DNA from: JAHELQ01 sp965603365
GTDB taxonomy: Bacteria; Acidobacteriota; Aminicenantia; UBA2199
DNA length: 60,667 bases
NCBI GenBank assembly: GCA_965603365.1
Contig: CBFDCR010000026.1
Location: 1-60,667, forward strand
Direction: 5' to 3'
The first letter of the stretch is position 1. Each line of letters opens with the position of its first letter. The translations under genes were made by a program, and so were the position numbers. Under the pieces are notes generated by a model that ran no database searches, was not told the DNA's origin, and saw only the letters and a program-made list of their open reading frames with translations. Of the stretch, positions 55,001-60,667 are shown in pieces.

Positions 55001-58000
55001 CCCCGCTTCTTAGAGTCGCATTATTGGAATTGTGGGAAAGTAAATATATTTTGTTGTACGACATGCATCATACCATTTCCGATGGCGTATCACAGGATAT
55101 CATGATCGGCGAACTGGTCAAATTCTACAGCGGTGAAGAACTTCCCTCGTCGAGAATTCAGTATAAAGATTTTTCGGAATGGCAAAATGGATTGTTTCGC
55201 ACAGGCAAAATGGAGTCTCAAAAAGAATATTGGTTGGCTCTATTCCAGGGAGAGATACCGGTACTCCATCTCCCCCTGGATTTTCCCCGGCCTTCATCCC
55301 AGAGCTTTTCCGGGAGTTCCATGGGCTTTACGGTTAATGATGAACTCACCGACGGCTTGAGGAGAACTGCCGGTAATTCCGGGGCCACTTTGTATATGAT
55401 ATTATTGGCGGCTTTTAATGTGTTATTATCAAAGTACTCGTCCCAGGATGACCTGGTTATTGGCTCACCCATCGCCGGGCGGTCCCATGGAGACTTAGAA
55501 CATACTATCGGCATGTTTGTCAATACGTTGGCTTTGAGAAACTTTCCCGCAGGAGACAAAACATTCAAGGGCTTTTTGGAGGAGGTCAGGGAGAACACAT
55601 TAAACGCTTACGAAAACCAGGATTACCCCTTCGAGGAATTGGTAGAGAAGGCCGGTGTTCGCCGGGATTTAAGTCGAAATCCCCTGTTTGATGTGATGTT
55701 TGTATTCCAGAATATTCCCTGGCAAATGAACAAAGTTCCGGGTTTGATTTTAAGACCCTACGAGATGGAAGTCCAGTCCACCAAGTTTGACCTGATGCTA
55801 TCAGCGGCTGATGTGGACGATAAAATAGATTTTGGGATAGAGTACTGTACCCTCCTGTTTAAGAGAGAGACCATAGAACGATTCATCGCCTATTTTAAAA
55901 GAGTGGTATCCATGATAAGTGCCGCACCGGGTATCAGGATATCGACGGTGGAGATCATAACCGAAGAGGAACGTCAGCAGGTTCTATACAGTTTTAACAA
56001 TACGACTTCAGTCTATCCCGATGACACCACCATCCAGGAGTTGTTCAGCCGGCAGGCAAAAAGCACCCCCGCTGTGGTTTCGGTGGTGTTTGAAGACCGG
56101 CACCTTAGTTATGGAGAGCTAAACCGGCAGTCCGATAAGCTGGCCGGTTATCTAGGCGCCAGAGGCGCGAAGGTCGAGGATGTCATAGGCATCATGGCGG
56201 ATCGCTGCGGGGAGATGATAGCGGGCCTGTTGGCCACCCTGAAAGCAGGAGGCGCCTATTTACCCATCGACCACGACTACCCCGAGGAACGGATCGCCTA
56301 TATGCTGGGCGACAGCCACGTTTGCCTGCTGTTGACTACCGAAAATTCAGTCAGGGAAGTCGAGAAAGTGGAGCAGATTGTCCTGGATGTAGACAGCAGG
56401 GCCGTCCCCCCCGGGCTGCCCCCCCACCTGCCTGCTAAAACTAAACCTGCTGCCTCTCTGGCCTATATTATCTACACCTCCGGTTCCACCGGTAATCCCA
56501 AAGGGGTGATGGTGGAACACCGCTGTGTCATACGGTTGGTGAAGAACACCAATTACCTGGATTTTGGGTGGAGTCACCGGATACTGCAGACCGGTGCCCT
56601 GGAATTCGATGCTTCGACCTTTGAGATATGGGGCGCCTTACTGAACGGCTCGACCCTGTTCATGGCGGGCAAAGAGACGATACTGGCTGCGGATGGGCTG
56701 AAGGGAGTCATCGGCAGGTATAATATCACCACCATGTGGATGACCTCGCCGTTGTTCAACCGGATGTTACAGGCAGATATCGAGATATTTTCCGGTCTTC
56801 GGTATTTTTTAGTGGGAGGTGATGCCCTCTCTCCCTTCCACATCAATCGGTTGAGGAGCAGGTACCCGGGATTGAAGGTGATCAACGGCTATGGGCCGAC
56901 GGAAAACACCACCTTTTCCACCACCTATTTGATCGATAGGGAGTATAGTGAAAGTATTCCGATAGGGAGTCCGATAGCCAATTCCACGGCTTTTATCCTG
57001 GATCGATACTATAATTTACAGCCGGTAGGCGTGGTGGGAGAGTTGTGGGTCGGTGGAGACGGAGTGGGGCGGGGCTATCTCAACGACCCCGAATTAACCG
57101 CGGAAAGGTTTGTAAATACAGCCGCTAAGGGCCGCGAAGGCACACGAAGTCCCAATATTCCATTATTCCAACATTCCATTATTCCAGGGTTTAAACGAAG
57201 CGCTAACTTGTACAGGACGGGGGATCTGGGCCGCTTTCTGCCGGACGGGAATATTGAATTTTTGGGTCGGGTCGATTTTCAGGTGAAGGTGCGGGGGTTC
57301 CGGATCGAGTTGGGGGAAATTGAGAGCCGGTTATTGGATCATGATGAGATCAGGGAGGCGGTGGTGTTGGCCAGGGAAGACCGCGGGGGCGACAAATGCC
57401 TGGCCGCCTACTTCGTCCTCCATTCCTCCACCCCAGCCAATCGAACCAATAAAACCAATCAAACGAGTGAATTCCGTGAATATCTGTCCCAGGCCCTGCC
57501 CGATTACATGATCCCCTCGTATTTCATCCGATTGGAACGGATTCCCCTGACCCCCAACGGCAAGGTGGATCGCCGTGCCTTGCCGGAGCCGGAGTTTGCC
57601 GTTGTGGGCGAATATGTGGCCCCTTCGGACGAGATAGAAGAGAAGCTGGCTGCCATATGGTCTGAGGTGTTAGCCATCGAGAAAGACAAAATGAGCGTCG
57701 AGGCCGATTTCTTTGAGTTGGGGGGGCACTCTTTAAAAGCCACGGTGTTGAGCGCACGCATCCACCGGGAACTGGATGTGCGGGTGCCGCTGGTGGAGAT
57801 ATTTAGAGTCCCCACCATAAGGGGGCTTGCAGACTATATCCGGGCTGCTGGGAGAGAAACCTTTGCTGCTGTAAGGGCCGTGGAGGAGAAAGAGTATTAT
57901 GTGCTGTCCTCGGCCCAGAAGCGGATGGTTATTTTACAGCAGATGGAGGAGACGAGCACGGTTTACAATATGCCCCAGGTGATGAGCCTGGATGAGGATA

Positions 58001-60667
58001 TTGATAGAGGCCACCTCGAGCACACCTTCCGGCAGTTGGTGGCCCGGCATGAAAGTTTTCGCACCTCTTTTGTGACCATAGATGAAGAGCCGGTACAGAG
58101 AATTCACAAAGAGGTGGATTTTGAGATTGAGTATTTTGATGCGGCCGCGAAGGCCGCGAAGGGACACGAAGATATTATAAGAGATTTTATCAGGGCCTTT
58201 GATCTGTCGAAGGCACCGCTGCTGCGGATCGGTTTGCTGAAGCTGGCAGAGAAAAAACATGTATTGGTGACAGACATGCACCATATCGTCAGCGACGGGG
58301 TCTCTATGGAGATACTGGTGCGGGAATTTATGGGGCTTTACCGGGGCGAGAGTCTGCCGGGACTGCGGATTCAATACAAAGATTACGCAGGGTGGCAAAA
58401 CAGCCGGGCAGTCAGGGAAAAGATAAAGGGCCAGGAGGAATACTGGATCGGGGCGTTTTCCGGTGAGATCCCGGTGCTGGATCTGCCCCTCGATTATCCC
58501 CGGCCGGCGGTGCAGAGTTTTGAGGGGAATGCAGTCGGGTTTACCATCAGTGAAGAGGATACCGCGGCCCTAAACAAGCTGGCATTGGATCACGGGGCTA
58601 CCTTATTTATGGTCCTGGTTTCCATATTTAATGTACTGTTGTCCAGGCTCAGCGGCCAGGAAGAGATCGTGATCGGCACGCCCACAGCAGGACGTCGTCA
58701 TGCCGACCTGGAAAACATCATCGGCATGTTTGTCAATACCCTGGCTTTGCGCAATTCTCCCCATGGGGAAAAATCCTTTAGAGAATTTTTACAGGAGATC
58801 AAGTCCCGCACATTGGCCGCCTTTGAGAACCAGGAATACCAGTTTGAAGACCTGGTGGAGAAGGTAGATGTGAAGAGGGATGCGGCCCGCAATCCATTGT
58901 TCGACGTGATGGTTGTGCTGCAAAACCTGGGAGAAGATAGGGAAACCGGGATCGGCAGCGAAGAGATAGAACCGGACGAACTAGAGATGACGCCCCTCGA
59001 CACCCGGATCTCAAAATTCGACATGACCTGGGTAGGAATAGAAACAGGATCAGGATTATTCTTCGACATCGAATACTGTACCAAACTGTTTAAAAAGGAG
59101 ACCATTCAACGATTCATCTCCTGTTTTAAGAGAATAACCGAAACAGCGGTTACCGAACCGGCTATTCAACTGAAACACATAACAATCCTATCGGAAGTGG
59201 AGCGAAAACGGATCCTGACCGACTTTAACGATACCGCCCTGGAATATCCAGTGGATAAAACCATCCTGGAGTTATTTGATGAACAGGTGGCACGCACACC
59301 CGATTTTGCCGCGGTGCATGAAACAGATGGTTTCCATACCATCACATACAAAGAGTTGAACCAAAAAGCCAGTCAACTGGCCGGGATTCTAAGAGGAAAA
59401 GGGGCGGCTGCCGGTCACATAGTGGGCATCATGCCAGCACCATCGCTGGCAATGATCGTCGGGGTCATGTCTGTGCTCAAATCCGCGGGTGCCTACTTGC
59501 CCATAGACCCGGTTTTGCCGGAAACCAGGATTACTTATATGCTGGACGACAGTGGTGCAGGGATATTGCTGACCACCACAGGAACGGGATTCAATGTTGA
59601 CAAAGACCGGGCCTTTGCGCCTGTTATCGTTGATATAGAGAAAGAACTCCGAAACCAGGGGTATTCTCCAGGAGTGGCCCTGCCATCGGATTTTTATCCA
59701 CGACCCGATTCCCCGGCATACATCATCTACACTTCCGGTACTACCGGTAGACCCAAAGGGGTGATAATCGAACACCTATCTTTGACCAACCTGTGTACAT
59801 GGCACAACCGCTGTTTTTCGGTGATGCCCGCCGACCGGGCGGTAAAATATGCCCGGTTCGGTTTTGATGCCTCGGTATGGGAGATATTCCCCTATTTAAT
59901 TGCCGGAGCCAGCCTCTATATGATTAAAGAGGAAATAAAGTTACAAATCGAGGAGTTAAACGGGTATTTTGAAAAAAACGATATCACCATCTCCTTTTTG
60001 CCTACCCAGGTCTGTGAGCAGTTCATGAGCCAGCCCAATCGTTCGCTGAGGATCATGTTGACCGGTGGTGACCGGTTAAGGCATTTTGTCAGGAGGAACT
60101 ACCGGTTGGTAAACAACTACGGTCCGACGGAAAACACCGTGGTCAGCAGTTATTTTTTCGTGGATGAAAGGGCCTATAATATCCCTATCGGCGCACCTAT
60201 ATCCAACAGCCGGATCTATATCGTGGATAGTCACACCAGGCTCCAGCCTATCGGGGTATTTGGTGAACTGTGTATAGGAGGAGACGGATTGGCGCGGGGT
60301 TATCTCAACGACCCGGAATTAACCGCGGAAAAGTTTGTAAATACAGCCACTAACGGCCGCGAAGGCACACGAAGTCTCAATATTCCATTATTCCAACATT
60401 CCATTATTCCAGGGTTTAAGCGAAGCGCTAACTTGTACAGGACGGGGGATCTGGGCCGCTTTCTGCCGGACGGGAATATTGAATTTTTGGGCAGGATCGA
60501 TTTCCAGGTGAAGGTGCGTGGTTTCAGGATCGAGTTGGGGGAGATCGAGGCCCGGTTATTGGATCACGAGGAGATTAGAGAGGCGGTGGTGTTGGCCAGG
60601 GAAGATCGGGATGGCGACAAATGCCTGGCCGCCTACTTCGTCCTCCATTCCTCCACCCCAGCCAATC
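52060..60667 (+). CDS. NRPS modules 9-11: half-C-A-T-C-A-T-C-A (cut by window end)
   Basis: At least 2869 residues, open at the right edge; ATG 52060 has AGGAG upstream. Half condensation lobe (about 18-265; QYWSRQLAGD, VLLENIH, no HHxxxDG), the most divergent of the five. A domain (YVIFTSGSTGKPKG at 424), code D-I-W-E-V-T-A-D-D-K, unassigned. Carrier (Ser821). Full C (HHTISDG from His1003). A domain (YIIYTSGSTGNPKG at 1469), code D-A-F-W-V-G-G-T-F-K, near the valine code. Carrier (Ser1891). Full C (HHIVSDG from His2074). A domain (YIIYTSGTTGRPKG at 2554), code D-A-W-F-L-G-N-V-V-K, identical to a classical leucine code. The last two A domains share a nearly identical 367-bp block and the 8-bp repeats. 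Unlike upstream genes, modules 9-11 are fused in one protein. No termination domain is reached. Confidence 0.92.
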   Translation, partial: MKMDKYLHNIVLSSGKFKEEKQYWSRQLAGDLNMGSVPVDYSYPEHHRYDKTVAHDVFPDDVSQEIVQLCRQSPYGVYAVLLAGVKYLIYRYTQERDIIVGMPVFREQVNSMNISSVLALRTRFDACKTFKDLLLVVKKLIQEARKYSGMPFETIAELVGLSHVDGNESYFRTIVLLENIHITETAQRNRVDTIFSFALEDGRININMAYNADLYEEFTIKQVIRHLKSVLGCVVKDLGTRLTGIDILTDAERNRLLLEFNDTERDYPMGKLLIEFFEEQVEKNPDRAAVVGTGLSPNGNQHILQVSYYELNGRAGSVGNVLLAKGVRPGHILGILSQRCVEMLVALLGIYKAGGAYLPIDPLYPAERIRYMLRQSGVTILFSQGYATGDIQFNGETIDLNRLEMIGGSDSSLGVWNRPSDLAYVIFTSGSTGKPKGAMLEHQGMMNHIFSKINTLHISSKDVIAQNASHCFDISVWQFFTALLLGGKTVIYHHLLVMDPEGFMQSALRDGITLLEVVPSFLAVALDYIELKSVEFPRLRYLVVTGEALKAGLAARWLHLYPGINMVNAYGPTEASDDITHYNLHTPLDGDSISIGKPIQNMKIYIVDEAMNLCPIGRKGEICVAGVGVGKGYLNDPGKTAGIFVQDPFGNKKGRIYKTGDLGRWLPDGNIEFFGRKDYQVKVRGFRVELGEIEAELLKFPGIIEAVVILGNDKKGNGSLCGYVTAKEKVDADVLRDFLSGRLPDYMVPAYIVQLQAMPLTANGKVDRRWLPAPEENLETQVNYVPAKSELEKNMVKIWQELLGGSRVGLDDNFFKIGGHSLTAATLVFRIHKELGVEVPLAKVLRHQTIRGLVRYIMSKKGSKYSSLEPVEKKEYYPVSSSQKRLLILHQMEVAGTSYNMPGAMEIEGKLDADRLDFSFKRMAARHEALRTSFTFVDGNPVQVIRQNVDFAVAYQRVKGDDSRKNDVIKDFVRPFDLSRSPLLRVALLELWESKYILLYDMHHTISDGVSQDIMIGELVKFYSGEELPSSRIQYKDFSEWQNGLFRTGKMESQKEYWLALFQGEIPVLHLPLDFPRPSSQSFSGSSMGFTVNDELTDGLRRTAGNSGATLYMILLAAFNVLLSKYSSQDDLVIGSPIAGRSHGDLEHTIGMFVNTLALRNFPAGDKTFKGFLEEVRENTLNAYENQDYPFEELVEKAGVRRDLSRNPLFDVMFVFQNIPWQMNKVPGLILRPYEMEVQSTKFDLMLSAADVDDKIDFGIEYCTLLFKRETIERFIAYFKRVVSMISAAPGIRISTVEIITEEERQQVLYSFNNTTSVYPDDTTIQELFSRQAKSTPAVVSVVFEDRHLSYGELNRQSDKLAGYLGARGAKVEDVIGIMADRCGEMIAGLLATLKAGGAYLPIDHDYPEERIAYMLGDSHVCLLLTTENSVREVEKVEQIVLDVDSRAVPPGLPPHLPAKTKPAASLAYIIYTSGSTGNPKGVMVEHRCVIRLVKNTNYLDFGWSHRILQTGALEFDASTFEIWGALLNGSTLFMAGKETILAADGLKGVIGRYNITTMWMTSPLFNRMLQADIEIFSGLRYFLVGGDALSPFHINRLRSRYPGLKVINGYGPTENTTFSTTYLIDREYSESIPIGSPIANSTAFILDRYYNLQPVGVVGELWVGGDGVGRGYLNDPELTAERFVNTAAKGREGTRSPNIPLFQHSIIPGFKRSANLYRTGDLGRFLPDGNIEFLGRVDFQVKVRGFRIELGEIESRLLDHDEIREAVVLAREDRGGDKCLAAYFVLHSSTPANRTNKTNQTSEFREYLSQALPDYMIPSYFIRLERIPLTPNGKVDRRALPEPEFAVVGEYVAPSDEIEEKLAAIWSEVLAIEKDKMSVEADFFELGGHSLKATVLSARIHRELDVRVPLVEIFRVPTIRGLADYIRAAGRETFAAVRAVEEKEYYVLSSAQKRMVILQQMEETSTVYNMPQVMSLDEDIDRGHLEHTFRQLVARHESFRTSFVTIDEEPVQRIHKEVDFEIEYFDAAAKAAKGHEDIIRDFIRAFDLSKAPLLRIGLLKLAEKKHVLVTDMHHIVSDGVSMEILVREFMGLYRGESLPGLRIQYKDYAGWQNSRAVREKIKGQEEYWIGAFSGEIPVLDLPLDYPRPAVQSFEGNAVGFTISEEDTAALNKLALDHGATLFMVLVSIFNVLLSRLSGQEEIVIGTPTAGRRHADLENIIGMFVNTLALRNSPHGEKSFREFLQEIKSRTLAAFENQEYQFEDLVEKVDVKRDAARNPLFDVMVVLQNLGEDRETGIGSEEIEPDELEMTPLDTRISKFDMTWVGIETGSGLFFDIEYCTKLFKKETIQRFISCFKRITETAVTEPAIQLKHITILSEVERKRILTDFNDTALEYPVDKTILELFDEQVARTPDFAAVHETDGFHTITYKELNQKASQLAGILRGKGAAAGHIVGIMPAPSLAMIVGVMSVLKSAGAYLPIDPVLPETRITYMLDDSGAGILLTTTGTGFNVDKDRAFAPVIVDIEKELRNQGYSPGVALPSDFYPRPDSPAYIIYTSGTTGRPKGVIIEHLSLTNLCTWHNRCFSVMPADRAVKYARFGFDASVWEIFPYLIAGASLYMIKEEIKLQIEELNGYFEKNDITISFLPTQVCEQFMSQPNRSLRIMLTGGDRLRHFVRRNYRLVNNYGPTENTVVSSYFFVDERAYNIPIGAPISNSRIYIVDSHTRLQPIGVFGELCIGGDGLARGYLNDPELTAEKFVNTATNGREGTRSLNIPLFQHSIIPGFKRSANLYRTGDLGRFLPDGNIEFLGRIDFQVKVRGFRIELGEIEARLLDHEEIREAVVLAREDRDGDKCLAAYFVLHSSTPAN
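57076..57442 (+). repeat. Copy 1 of a 367-bp duplicated A-domain block
   Basis: Aligns with 60301-60667 at a constant offset of 3225 bp with no indel. By hand count about 25 substitutions, near 93% identity, with the stretch around 57193-57265 identical. It codes the C-terminal part of the module 10 A domain around YRTGD and the sub-domain hinge. Confidence 0.9.
57154..57202 (+). repeat. Four 8-bp tandem repeats plus tail inside A domain of module 10
   Basis: Units AATATTCC, ATTATTCC, AACATTCC, ATTATTCC (57154-57185), then AGGGTTTAAACGAAGCG. Preceded at 57130 by a second repeat-like block, GCCGCGAAGGCACACGAAG. Same element as at 10106 and 60379. Confidence 0.85.
57437..57463 (+). repeat. Three 9-bp CCAAT repeats in an A-domain linker
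   Basis: Three tandem units CCAATCGAA, CCAATAAAA, CCAATCAAA, giving the in-frame peptide NRTNKTNQT between the end of the A-domain hinge and the LPDYMIP segment. The beginning of the same stretch is seen at the window end (60662-60667), where it is cut. Confidence 0.75.
58141..58173 (+). repeat. GCGAAG-rich 9-bp repeat inside the module 11 C domain
   Basis: GCCGCGAAG occurs twice in a 9-bp periodicity and is followed by GGACACGAAG. This resembles the block GCCGCGAAGGCACACGAAG before the 8-bp repeats at 57130 and 60356. It codes for AAAKAAKGHED in a surface loop between the first strands of the condensation domain. Confidence 0.6.
60301..60667 (+). repeat. Copy 2 of the 367-bp duplicated A-domain block
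   Basis: Partner of 57076-57442, in the module 11 A domain. The match runs to the last base of the window, so the true length is unknown. The two A domains differ clearly upstream of this block (valine-like versus leucine codes). Confidence 0.9.
60379..60427 (+). repeat. Four 8-bp tandem repeats plus tail inside A domain of module 11
   Basis: Units AATATTCC, ATTATTCC, AACATTCC, ATTATTCC (60379-60410), then AGGGTTTAAGCGAAGCG. Lies inside the 367-bp duplicated block, so it was probably copied with it from or to module 10. Confidence 0.85.

Noticed and set aside
57154..57185. CRISPR-like array
   Set aside because: The units are 8 bp, directly adjacent, without spacers, and within coding sequence.

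Overview
The window is one continuous plus-strand secondary-metabolite locus: a very large hybrid NRPS/PKS assembly line preceded by a small precursor, regulator and transporter block and, at the left edge, two transposase remnants. No rRNA, tRNA or taxonomic marker is present. The MacB/FtsX-type fused permease, the moderate GC content, and the giant single-strand NRPS genes with embedded dispersed repeats suggest an environmental Gram-negative lineage of the Acidobacteriota/Aminicenantota type. That placement is inference only.

Layout. 1-2173: C-terminal part of an IS1182-like DDE transposase, then an integrase-core transposase broken by two frameshifts at 9-nt homopolymers. 2174-2657: probable regulatory region. 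2658-7557: small AraC-type regulator, SbnA-like PLP synthase (diaminopropionate precursor chemistry), a knotted YgeW-like carbamoyltransferase, and a MacB/FtsX permease. 7610-60667: the assembly line. Modules as read by hand: M1 C-A(Gly-like code)-T; M2 C-FkbH-T; M3 PKS KS-AT(malonyl)-KR-DH-ER-ACP; M4 free-standing C, then half-C-A(Cys-like)-T; M5 C, then half-C-A-T-E; M6 C-A(Thr)-T; M7 C, then half-C-A-T with a radical-SAM/B12 insertion inside A; M8 C, then half-C-A-T; M9 C, then half-C-A-T; M10 C-A(Val-like)-T; M11 C-A(Leu), cut by the window end. No thioesterase, MbtH or phosphopantetheinyl transferase is in view, so the line continues to the right.

The unusual part is how modules M4, M5, M7, M8 and M9 are joined. 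At each of these seams the upstream protein ends with a complete condensation domain and the downstream protein begins with an extra half condensation domain (C-terminal lobe only, no HHxxxDG). At four of the five seams a B12-binding radical SAM gene lies exactly between them. Every protein ending at such a seam, whether NRPS or radical SAM, finishes in an aromatic-x-Phe carboxyl terminus. The middle residue matches in chemical class within each seam (S/S, G/G, Q/N, E/D) although the two proteins are not homologous. I read this as a possible docking code: C-terminal tails of both the upstream NRPS and the seam's radical SAM enzyme being recognised by the half-C domain of the next module, so that each radical SAM enzyme is delivered to one module. 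In addition, M7 has an adenylation domain interrupted between motifs A2 and A3 by a radical SAM-B12 unit whose two halves are in circularly permuted order.

Together the genes predict a reduced, polyketide-containing, possibly depsipeptidic nonribosomal peptide with one epimerised residue and several residues modified by radical SAM enzymes, perhaps including a diaminopropionate or ureido amino acid.
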